This document shows, piece after piece, positions 10,413-20,664 of a DNA stretch of 64,000 nucleotides; position 1 is the stretch's first letter; the number at the start of each line of letters is the position of its first letter. This DNA comes from Pleurotus djamor. Lineage: Eukaryota; Basidiomycota; Agaricomycetes; Agaricales; Pleurotaceae. Location: contig JAPEVF010000131.1 in the NCBI GenBank assembly GCA_029747585.1, positions 35,965 through 99,964 on the forward strand, in the 5' to 3' direction. Made by a program: the position numbers and the translations under genes. The notes beneath the pieces are model-generated. The model was not told the DNA's origin. It searched no databases and saw nothing but the letters and a program-made list of their open reading frames with translations.

Positions 10413-11209
10413 ATGGTATGCATGTTTCGCGTTCTCGACTGGGTATTCGGCACACCATGATGGCGTGGTTGATAGGCTTGCGTTAAGAAAGAAACAGATT
10501 CGGTGGCGCTGGATTCGCCAATCATCGGCTCTTTGGGTAACGACGGTAAGTGGCTTGGACGTCGTTGGAGGAGGGGAGCATCATTGAACCCACCTAGTAG
10601 GGATCGCAAAGGGAGGATGTCCCTCTCTGAAGCTCAGCGGGGAAATCGACGAGGCCGCGCAATATATTCTGGTCAAGTCCAAGGAATACTCGGCGTTGAA
10701 CTCCAGGCTTTCCATGGCACAGGAAGAATTGAAGAGGACACAGGCGGAAGTGCGGAAGCTGGTAGCAAGGTTTGTTACGGCTGACGAAGACTTTAAGAAG
10801 CTGAAGAACAGGGTTGAGAAATGCGAGAGTTCGCTCCAGGATACCATGGGGTGGGCCTTGAAAGAGATAGCGGTTTCGAAGGAGACTGAGCGCACTATCG
10901 AAGAGCTCAGGCGTCGGTTAGGTCCAGTACGAGTCGTGGTACCGAAGGCGAACGTCGAAATCGGAGCCCAAACGAAGACGAAGGAGGTCGGCAAGGACCT
11001 CTTGATGCTGAAAGTTCAAGATTTGAACCTTCAGAACGTTAGGGCGTTATTCGTCGTTTCGCTTTCTTACGCAGCGTTCTACACGTAAGTCGCCTACATT
11101 GTGCTGCTTGACTATGAGCTGACCCGAGGGGTTGCTTTGTAGCGCAGCATGCGTGGCTTTCGCCCTCCTCTTGAAAATAATGATCATAGTCTGCCGGCTC
11201 ATCATTTGA
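10413..11209 (+). CDS. Coiled-coil tail-anchored protein, RING lost (array-related)
   Basis: Exons 10413-10415 (only the ATG), 10476-10545, 10601-11084 and 11143-11209. The predicted start is M|ACVKKETDSVALDSPIIG, and a phase-1 intron again precedes a Gly (GND | GIAKGGC), the position of the RING-splitting intron in the neighbours. Only two scattered Cys remain, so no zinc site is expected. The middle is a coiled coil (MAQEELKRTQAEVRKL, TERTIEELRRRLG). The last exon completes a hydrophobic C-terminus (FVVSLSYAAFYT, ACVAFALLLKIMIIVC) ending RLII and stop. The splice model is read by eye; the 3-nt first exon is unusual but gives the only continuous frame I found with a TATA box at a normal distance. 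Confidence 0.6.
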
Positions 11210-11907
11210 CGGGATTGGGGGCCGAAGAAGGGAGGGTTTGCCTTTATTTCAGTAACCTACACTGTTTGGTATGTTTTTCAATAGAATGTGCACCACGCTA
11301 CGCACCGATGTTGTTTTGCGACGACGTACGTACCTCGTAGGCTAAGAAGCCAAGACTTTGTGATTAGCGCCGGATGGCAAGGCAACTGTTCGGAAAACAT
11401 TCCAACTTGATGGTGATCGATTGCTTTGTTGTGACTTTTTTCCAGAGTAACGGGAGTATGAGAAACGGGTAAAAACGTTTGTTTGGAGATTTCTTCGGAG
11501 GACGTTGGAAATAGCCGACCCTGACTTCTTTTAGGCGAGTCACATTAGAAGACAGTACGTGATTACGATTGTGAGTGGAGGTATTTGATGAAGAGGAGCT
11601 ATAGCTGCTGGAGTTTGGGTGAGGAGAGGTACGAGGAGGAGAAGGTGATGGTGGTCGTCCGAGTTGAAGACTGGGGGTGATAAGATAAGAAAATAGCCAG
11701 TGGTGACGGTGATCGCGGAGAAGGGCGATCGAGGCACAGATGGATTCAAAAAGGGCCTAGCGCGCCACGTTGACATAATACACGGATGATCTCGATCGTG
11801 AGATCTGCTCGACTCGTGGCTGTGGATTTCCGTTTTGTGTCACTGTCACTCGTGTTGGCCGCTCTTTCTTTTTCTCCTTTGATTCGCATCATCCATCATC
11901 AACGTCC
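11210..11907. other. Intergenic, promoter region of the Rxt3-domain gene
   Basis: No gene supported. The last 60 bases before 11908 are strongly pyrimidine-rich (TCTTTCTTTTTCTCC), a common fungal core-promoter feature. Confidence 0.4.
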
Positions 11908-14900
11908 ATGAACGTCCACCTTCTCCTCGATTCCCCGTCAGATGAAAGGAGACGGAATGCCGGTTCTGCGAGTGACTTGGATAGCCGTCAACGGGCGCAG
12001 CAGCAACAGCAGCCATCGTCNTCGTCATTGCTGAGAGGCGCAGGAGGAGGAGGGGGCGGAGGAGGCCCNCCTGGTGTTGGCCCAGATGCAGCGAGCTCAT
12101 ACCGAGCAAGTACTCCCATGTATCCCCCGCAGCCCACAATCCCTCCTTCGCCACTGTCGACCCGCCCCATGCCGAGCATTCCTGCGCCTTACCCAATATC
12201 CGACCCTTCCCCGATGTATCATCCCCCACACCCTTACAACACCGGGCCCACCCGTGTCCCGAACAGTGGAAACACGACGCCGACGCANGTCCAGGCAACA
12301 GCGCCGCCAGCCCATCTCGCTCATCCACACACGCAGGCGCAATCTCCTGCCATGGCCTCGCTTCGTCCCTTGGACCCTGGGCTTCATGGAAACTCGACTC
12401 CGTCATCGACGCCAATTTCACACTATCATGCCCCTCCACAGCCTCAGGGAGGTTCGTCGATGGCTGGNATGGGCATGGGAGGGGGAGCAGCTTCATCGGC
12501 CTCGTCGCCCCACCACACACCCCAGCAGCACTCTGCTTCTTCTGCTTCTCACACTCCCATCCAACGAGGTTACGCGCCGGAGCATTCTTCCTTTCCCACG
12601 CATCCCTCAGTGATGAGCGTGGGAATGTTGAAAGGCACTCCTCATCCACCTCCGATCATGGACCCAAGTCCCCAGCTGCGGGACTGGGAGAGAGAGCGGG
12701 CTGATAGAGACAGATCGGACAGAATGAGGCCCCCAGGTGTGTGTTTTTCTTTTGCCATCGCTGCAACTTCATCCGTGCCGAGAAGCCTTGTCTTTTCACT
12801 TTGCCTTTTTTTNAAAACTCACCGTCTGGCTTTCAACCACATGCTCATCAACGTATGCAGACTCTCGGCGCTCCCGCTCGCGGCACGGATCGTTCACCGA
12901 CGCGGCGCCACCCCTCGGCAGCTACAAGTCGCCCGGCATGATGCCGCCGGGCCCACCCCCGCCCTCCCATTCAACCTCCGACCGCCCTCAGACCCATCTN
13001 CAGCAACCTCCGCCGTCGTCTTCTTCGCGTCTACCACCACCACCGATCGATGCACACCAACCATCNCGCTCGCGACGCGGCTCNCTGTCGCACATCGCCA
13101 ATCCAATTCATCATCCCGGCAGAGTCAACACAGCGCCGCCTCAGGGTATCGTAGGCCCCGGAATNGCTCCTCCAGGGCCGTCAAGGACTCCTCCAATGTC
13201 CAGTATGCAGCAGACTGGTCCAGGTCGTCCACCCTTGCATCCACCATCACCATCAAAACACTCGGATGACGGCCCACCACCACGGAGAGACATTCTGGAC
13301 GAGCCGATGGGTCCCGGGATGAGAGACAGGGAACGAGACTACAGAGAGCGCGACAGAGAATACGTGAGAGAGCGCGAAATACGCGAACNNGCGNNACAGG
13401 GAGTTTCAACGCGAAATGAGAGAAAAACGAGAAATGAGAGAACGTGCATATCGTGAACAGGATTTGAGGGAACGAGAGCGAGAGAGGGAAAGGGAGCGCG
13501 AATGGGAGCGCGAGCGGACGAGAGAACAAAGAGAGCGAGATAGAGACGACATGGAGATGATTCGGGCGGCTGCAGTCAACAGACAGCAGCAGCAACAGGC
13601 ATGTCCCACAGATTTTTANTTTTTTCAAGTGAAACTGATCACTCTTTCTAGCCNCAGCCTGGTGCTCAGCAACAAGCCGANATGTTCGTCCTCAAACCCA
13701 ATTCAGTCATGGANAGGGAAAAAGATCTTCGTGGCCGTAATCGTGAACGTGACGTCCATGACCGNCGCGCCCGTGAATACGAGCTCGAACAGCGAGATCG
13801 AGAAAGAGGTGACCGACCACTTGAATCTGACCGTCAGCGCAGAGACCGCGAACTTATGGAAAGAGATTATTATCCTCCTCCCCAACCTCCGAGGTCTTCA
13901 TCGTCTCATGGCCATGGTCACCTTCACTCACAACCACCTCCTCTTATGCATCACGGTCATATTAACCACCTGTCGAACTCATCTCATCATGGTCANCATC
14001 ATGNACCTCCTCCAGGCGGACATGGNCATCAACCNCANAGTCATACTTANTCTCACCACCACCTTCATCCTCATCAACAAAATCCGGGTCCTCAACCTCC
14101 CCCCGCTCGCCCATCATCTCATCAAGGGTCACCCATCCACCGTCAACAGATCAATAGCCCTTATGCTAATCATCAACAGCAACAACAACAAAGTCCTCCA
14201 ATGCCGGGNCATTCCCCTCCTGGACATCACAATGGGTAAGAATCTAGACTTTGCTCAATCAAAATATCATAGCGGCATTGCTAATACATTGTTCTATGNN
14301 AGCCCTCCGATTGGTCCTGGAATCCCCCCGCCTGGGATGTCTTCGTCGCATCCTCCACCTCCTGGATTATCAAATCCTNCTGGCCCCATTCCGTTGAACG
14401 CGCCTCCGCCTTCTAATTTGGGTCCTCCGCCATTACTTACTGGTCCTGGCGGCGTTGGTCCCCCTCCTCCAATGGTTGGGCCTGGTGTTGGATATGGTCA
14501 CCATGCATCGACTATGTTAGGTCCTGGTGTTGGACCACCTCTACGTGGGGCACCTCCGCCTGGCATTGAACCCGGTATGAGTGGGCCTGGTTCATCAGGT
14601 GGTGCGGGAGGTCCTCCGCCTCACCACCATCATCATGTCGTTCATCATCATCACCATCCACACCAATCTACTGCACCCGGGATAGGTGGAGGTAGAGATG
14701 GTTTAGGTCCCCCGAGTGGAAGAGATATGATCGACCCGAGGGATCCACGGGATCGTGAACGCGATCCGAATGGTCTTGGAAGTAAATTGGGTCGTAATAT
14801 CCCTCCAGAGCGGGAGATTGTGATCATTGGTACGAGGGATAAGGACAGAGATAGAGAAAGGGAGTTTCCGCGTGATAGGGAGAGGGAGATGCCTGAACGN

Positions 14901-17757
14901 CGACCNATCGTTGATATGGGACCTTCGGGNGGTGGGATGCCTGGCTCTCGACCNATGTCGTCTGGCGGAAGGGANGGGGGTATGGGTATCGCGCCCCCNC
15001 AGCGNCAGTTCCAGAANCAGTTCCCCACNGCGTTCGTTCATTCAGGTCCGGGGAATGGGTCGAGGATTTCGAGTCCTGTGCCTATGGAACCGCCGAANAG
15101 GAGCGATAGGGAGAAGGANAGGGANAGGGAGATGATGACGAGGGAGATGGAGAGGATTGGTGCTGAGAGGGAGAGAGANCGTGAAAGAGAGAGGGATNTT
15201 ATGAGGGGTAGGGATCGGGTTGGGGATATGGATGGGAGAGATCCTGAACGAGAGCGGGAGAAGAGGCTTAGTGGGGACTCGCGNATGCCTCCGNTGGGNA
15301 GTGTCCNCNCCAATGNTCGTCCGAATCCGACGAATCCTGCTTTNCCTGGTGTNCCCTCTGGTCCTCCNCGANGCAACATCAATGGCCCCGATCTCCCTCC
15401 CTCNTCTGACGGTNCCAGACCTCCANTNGATGGACCTTCGAGGAAAGTTCGTCCTGAACAAATACCNATGGGTGCTCCTCGCGAATCATTCAAGGGTACT
15501 GCCATGATGGGAGGTGAAGAGGGTGTCCCACCCAATTGGTCTGATCCAAACGACATGGGTTATAACCCTCCTCGGATGGTNACNCGNGGATATCCAGAGT
15601 ATGGAATGGATTCTACGGCCTATGAAGGATTCGGCGTTTANGGAAGGTTGGGTACTGGTGTTGGCTTGGGTGTNGCTCCTCCTCCTCCTGTTTGGCCAGA
15701 AAGAGAAGTGAAGGCTGCNAAGGTGATCAACTTGGGNACCTTTGTCTATCCNAAGACGCCGTTCCCNTATNTGTTCGACGAGCACGACGATATNCCCAAT
15801 GCTGTTGAACCGCCTGTCAAAGTNGATGANCCTACGCCAGAGCCTNGCAAGGACAAGGATAAGATGGATGAAGATCAGCCTACGCCTAGTGAAGGACAGA
15901 CGGAACAACCTGATAAACCTGCCTCTCCGGAAGCCGAGAATGTCGAGAAGGAGAAGAAGCCCGCCGAGGAGGATAAAGACCTTTTGGATTATGATCTTCG
16001 TGCGACCATCGTCATTCCGTATGGTTACATCCCACTCGAACGTCCGTCACAACCCAAGGTTTGGGGTGGTGGTGTCGTTCTAGGTGGGAAGAGACGCATC
16101 TATACCGACGATTCCGATNTGTTCCTCTGTGCCCTTCATAGCGGCTGGGTGACNTGGAGTGGTGCGGCCAAGGCTAGACANGAGCGCAGAGATCTTAAGG
16201 TTGAAGTNAGGATCATCAAGTGCATCAATGCTGGGACTAGCTTNGGAGATGTTNCTGTTCTTGGAGANGGAAGATTNTCNTCACGGCTNGCTCAAATGGG
16301 CAAGAACGATCTACCGAAGACNTCTGTGATAAGAGAGGAAGTNATTGGGAGATTCGTAGGTGGACCTGGTGCNGCGTTCAGAGAGTTACAGTCTAAGGAA
16401 GAGGCGAAGAAGGGCGAAAAGAGCGGTGATGCCGAGACGAATGGCGATGTTGACGATGCTGCGACGAATGACACTGTGGATGCTGATGATCGACAAGACT
16501 TTGANGATGAAGCTAGGATTGACGATGGTCGTGGTNTGGAAAGTTCAGGATGGGGAAGNGGNCATGATGGAAGTGCTATNGAGGTCATAAAGGCTGAGTT
16601 CACTACGGTANNCTCAAGTTCTCTNNTTGTGATGATTTCCTTACTCANCGTCCATNGNAGAAGGCTACTGGTCGCTTGGCTCCTGGATTGGGACGTCGTA
16701 ATCGNTCCCAACGCTTGCAAGANTACGCNGAACGACGCATGNCCATCTTGGGGCTNGGTCAACCNCCTTGTTCAGGTGGACCTTCATGTGTGCTCGGAAG
16801 GAAGCGTCGACGTAGCTGGGAATGGGAAGATTCCGCCTCCTTGCATTCACCCAATTCAACGGTCCTGGACCCCGTNATAGAGCAACCTGATGATACGGTC
16901 GAAGATGTTGAAATGAAACCCGTCGATNCAGAGGTCGTCCCGCGGAACGATGAGAANCCTCATACNAGNGAGTGCGAGGAAGAGGCTGAGATGAAGATTC
17001 GGACTGTCTTGTTCAGCTTCTCCAATGAGGAAGGCGTTCATGCTGGGTATGCTCCATGTCAGATTNCGTTTGAANCTNCTTTACTGACTCGTCTTCTAGG
17101 TATATGTATGATCCTGTNGGNCTTCGNCGNGTGCTGTTCCCTGTNACAGTCAGGGAAGCCTCATCACACCCNCAGAAACGGCGCAAACTCGANGGGGGTG
17201 ATGTCGAAGTTCGTGAAGCCACTCCCATGGAAGTTGATGAAGTCAATGCNAAAGCGACCTTGCCTCCGCCTATCGCCATCCAGTTTGAAACGAGTACGGA
17301 GCAGTANAAGCTGGTTTCATCCTCAGAANGNCAANCTGANTCCCGATGCTTTGATCTCTCCTTTGTGAAAACTTACAAGACTACAACGGCCCTTCCTCAG
17401 GTTACCTCTTCTCCAATTGAACCTATCTCTGCACCTAGTGAACCTGCATCGAGTCCCTTACCTGCCATCTCACCCTCTTCGAGAGCTTCGTCCATTTCCC
17501 CCGAAACCCATCTCCCCCCTGTCGTCGACAAACCAAGCGGCGATGACACTCCCGCTGATCCTCTCGGCGACTACGTCTCTTCCAAACTCGCCGAACACGG
17601 TCAGGCCGACCCCGAACCTACCGTCGTCTACCGCAACCTTTCGAAAGACGATATTCGGTTTACCGAGAGTGGAATCGTGGTCCTCGACGCCAAAACATCT
17701 CAAGACTTACTAAAGCTCGATATTCAGAGCTGGAAATATATTCCTATNTCTCCTTGA
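11908..17757 (+). CDS. rxt3: Rxt3-domain protein, Rpd3L/Sin3 histone deacetylase complex subunit
   Basis: Very large (about 1,750 residues), with most of its length disordered. N-terminal third: Pro/Ser/His/Gly-rich with poly-Gln and poly-Gly. Middle: Arg-Glu/Arg-Asp dipeptide runs (about 13330-13570) and His tracts (about 14620-14660). The diagnostic part lies near 16080-16610: RRIYTDDSD, ALHSGWVTWSGAA and EVRIIKCINAG match the Rxt3 domain, followed by an acidic region. The C-terminus holds a KRRKLEGG nuclear-type basic motif and ends near SGIVVLDAKTSQ. In yeast, Rxt3 is a subunit of the large Rpd3-Sin3 deacetylase complex; a nuclear co-repressor role is inferred. Several introns, including one with a GC donor. 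Frame shifts between segments coincide with N bases (13389-13395). Many residues are undetermined. Confidence 0.82.
13330..13570 (+). repeat. Arg-Glu/Arg-Asp coding low-complexity tract
   Basis: Purine-rich imperfect repeats of GAGAGAGCG-like units encode long alternations of Arg with Glu or Asp, as in RE/RD-rich nuclear proteins. Undetermined bases at 13389-13390 and 13394-13395 break the frame inside it; the frame on the left reads into a stop, while the frame on the right continues as RERERER. Confidence 0.8.
13599..13651 (+). other. GC-AG intron
   Basis: A 53-nt intron between a Gln run and the segment PQPGAQQQA has the donor CAG|GCATGT and acceptor TTTCTAG. Joining there keeps frame and removes an in-frame break. 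An N inside it leaves some doubt. Confidence 0.5.
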
Positions 17758-17989
17758 TGACTTCATGACAATTAATGGACAATCTTTNAAGTAGATGTAT
17801 CTTTAAGCTAAATTTATGCTATGCAATTACATATCCACTGTTTGTACTATGCTATCTTTTTACCACATCGACATTCTTGCTGCCATTGGTCGCACGATGC
17901 ATAATCCTCGTTGACGCTCGTGTCCACACCCCGAAGTCAACCATGCTAGCAACCATGCACGAGTCGGGGCGCCCAAAGGCAACTTGCGA

Positions 17990-20212
17990 ATGCTCTCCAA
18001 CCTCGATAATGCTCGCAACAGCCTGCAAACATTATCTTTGAAACGCCTTCTTAGATCGCGCAACAACGACGACCAGCCTGCGCCTCTGTGCTCAGTTTGC
18101 GTCGGTGTCGACCTCCGTGACATTCTTCGGGAAGGACTGGTCAAGGAAAAGGCAATCGACCTAGGTCTTTTGCCCAAGATCTTGGAGAAGGCAGAACATT
18201 GTGTCTTATGCAGACTCGTCAAGGCAGCCTTCCAGGAATCATGGTTTCTGGACACTCTTCCAGAGGATATCGATCTGAGCGAGGTCGTTTGCGGGCTTTA
18301 TGCAGATCCAAGAGGTTGTCTACGCGACCCAGAGCCACCGATGCGCGAGCATTGCCACAGGCTGGTCATATTTCCAAAGAATCGTCCTAAACGCATATCC
18401 CAGGTCCTCATGACTCGACGCTCTCGTATGACTGTGGATATACAGCTCATGGAGCAGGACGCATATCTCTTCGGTAGACCTAAAGACGTTCATGGCAGGA
18501 AGGTTGGCGACATGGTGGATATGGGGTTGGTGNAAAAGTGGATCAAGCAATGCGAACGCGAACACCACAAAATCTGCGAAAACCTCTGGTGGAGGGACAA
18601 GACGCCTCTCCCTTCGACAGTGCGCATGGTTGATGTTAAGAAAATGTCCATCGTTCCTATTCAAGTTGAATCCCATTTCCTAGCCCTCTCCTATGTCTGG
18701 GGAAGGATCAGTACGGATTATCAGACTGTCAAAGCCAACCTCCCCCGACGCATGAAATCTGGTGGCCTTGACATCTCCACTTTGCCGGCGACCATTGTCG
18801 ATGCTATCGAACTCACCCGTCGACTGGGCGAGCGATACCTCTGGATCGACGCATTGTGTATCATACAGGACAGTCCTGAGGATAAGGGTGTGCAGTTGAG
18901 CGTCATGGACCGGATTTACAGTGGTTCCTTCCTCACTATCTTCGCCGCCGGCGGAGTAGATGCCCATGCTGGTCTTCCTGGCTGGCGGCCAAACACGCGG
19001 AAAGTTAAGCAGCAAGTTGAAACGATACAAGGACTTCATCTATCCGCACCATTTCCCAACCTGAATGGACTTCTCTATCAATCTACTTGGGGCTCACGTG
19101 GCTGGACGTTCCAGGAAGTAATGCTTTCCCGTCGACGCCTTTGCTTCACCGAGTATCAGGTCTATTTTGAGTGCGTTCAAGAAGTCCGATGCGAAGATGT
19201 CATCACCGAAGCACCACCAATCGGAGGTTCCTATCACCCCTTACGATACACTGGCATAGGCGGCTTTGCAACCCATGAACCGCCTATCCCAGGCCTAGCC
19301 CACGTAGATGGCATCACGAACAGCTACAGTGCCGTTGTAGATGAATATTCCCCGCGGAAGCTCACCTTCGACAATGATGCCATCGAAGCGGTGTCAGCTT
19401 TGATTACCGCGATCGTCAAAGCATATCAGCTCGATGCTAAGGTGTTCCGGTATGGAATGCTTCTATCAGACATGGATCGAACTCTTGTTTGGTCGCCTGT
19501 GACTTCCGTGCGCCTCGAACGGCGTCGAATCCCTGAAGGTTCACCGTGGCCTTCGTGGTCTTGGGTTGGGTGGAAAGGTCCTGTCCAATATGTAGACAAG
19601 TGGTCTCTTGGGCAAAGTTACCCAAGAGTGGCAGCTACATTGATCAAATCTTGGTACATCTACGAGAATGGCGCTTTATCGACATTCCATTCCAAGCAAA
19701 CCAGCGTGGGCTCGTTCCTCGGAGAAACTATCCAACGCTATCATCAACCCACTGATCCCATTGAACTTACCGAGGATGTCTCACTTCCTGAAGGAACTTT
19801 AGTCTTCCGCTCCGCCACAGCGTTGTTCAACGTTGGAGACCTGGACCTCGACAAAACGTTTGACCTGAGCGCCGACGCGCATTATGGTCTATTTGCCATT
19901 TATCCAGCTGTGGCAGACACACCCGCCGCTGCGGGGAGGATATTTATATCCCTCTTACCAGGATCAATGTCTGAACCTGAGCACCGGCAAATACAGCTCA
20001 TCCCTTTGGCTCGAAATGATGGAGAGATCGGAATATGCGACACCAAAACATACTCCACTTCCTATCAGACCCCCTTTTTGACGGTTATGGCCGTAACCAC
20101 TTGCGAAAGAGAAGGCCACACTCCTGTCTTCGAAAGACTTGGCGTTGGAATCGTATCGGAACAAGCATGGATAGTTTCTGGCGCGAGGGAATGTATTGCG
20201 TTCCTAGGTTAA
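17990..20212 (+). CDS. HET-domain protein (heterokaryon incompatibility type), copy A
   Basis: Single-exon gene of about 740 residues. HET family hallmarks in order: FLALSYVWG (about 230), RYLWIDALCIIQD (about 285) and RGWTFQEVMLSRRRL (about 370). The N-terminal region has two CxxC pairs (CSVC, CVLCRLVKAAF) that are conserved in copy B at 32036-34217 and could bind a metal. The C-terminal half contains WPSWSWVGWKG, common in large HET proteins. HET domains in fungi trigger growth arrest or cell death on contact with a non-self partner; which partner this one senses is unknown. The ATG at 17990 is the first in frame near the conserved region. One N (18533) lies in a non-conserved linker. Confidence 0.9.
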   Translation: MLSNLDNARNSLQTLSLKRLLRSRNNDDQPAPLCSVCVGVDLRDILREGLVKEKAIDLGLLPKILEKAEHCVLCRLVKAAFQESWFLDTLPEDIDLSEVVCGLYADPRGCLRDPEPPMREHCHRLVIFPKNRPKRISQVLMTRRSRMTVDIQLMEQDAYLFGRPKDVHGRKVGDMVDMGLVXKWIKQCEREHHKICENLWWRDKTPLPSTVRMVDVKKMSIVPIQVESHFLALSYVWGRISTDYQTVKANLPRRMKSGGLDISTLPATIVDAIELTRRLGERYLWIDALCIIQDSPEDKGVQLSVMDRIYSGSFLTIFAAGGVDAHAGLPGWRPNTRKVKQQVETIQGLHLSAPFPNLNGLLYQSTWGSRGWTFQEVMLSRRRLCFTEYQVYFECVQEVRCEDVITEAPPIGGSYHPLRYTGIGGFATHEPPIPGLAHVDGITNSYSAVVDEYSPRKLTFDNDAIEAVSALITAIVKAYQLDAKVFRYGMLLSDMDRTLVWSPVTSVRLERRRIPEGSPWPSWSWVGWKGPVQYVDKWSLGQSYPRVAATLIKSWYIYENGALSTFHSKQTSVGSFLGETIQRYHQPTDPIELTEDVSLPEGTLVFRSATALFNVGDLDLDKTFDLSADAHYGLFAIYPAVADTPAAAGRIFISLLPGSMSEPEHRQIQLIPLARNDGEIGICDTKTYSTSYQTPFLTVMAVTTCEREGHTPVFERLGVGIVSEQAWIVSGARECIAFLG

Positions 20213-20664
20213 CACTGTCTCACCCTCCTGGAGACCCCCCTCGTACATGTATGGCGTGACATCGTCGTTCTCCATCGTACTGTATGTACCCAAATATAAA
20301 TACGTCGTGCTAAGGATACAGTGTATATACGGAAGATATGTGGTAAAAGTTCATTAGGCAATCATGAGTTCGTCAAAAGTCGGACCCAAGGTATTTACGA
20401 TGTAGATGTGGAGCCTGTCGATCGTAATCTCGAGTGTTAAATTGATCTATGAGTATGTCCATGAGAATGACATCGTCTGCGGTCATCTCAGGCTTTTGGC
20501 AATCTTCGCAACCCTCTTTACACCCTTGACATTCGTTGCCAATACGGGGTACGGGAATATGAGGTCTGAACCTCGCTGAGAAGGGGTTAGTAGGGGTTGA
20601 AAGAAAGATGGAACAGTGGATGGACGAACGTTTGTAACCAAGGTCGTTCACTTTATTCCAATCT

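Noticed and set aside
13330..14260. Purine-rich and CAC/CAT-rich tracts as microsatellite or mobile DNA
   Set aside because: They are in-frame coding low-complexity sequence of the Rxt3-domain protein.
17984..17992. Earlier start for the HET gene at 17984
   Set aside because: That codon is TTG; the first real ATG is 17990.
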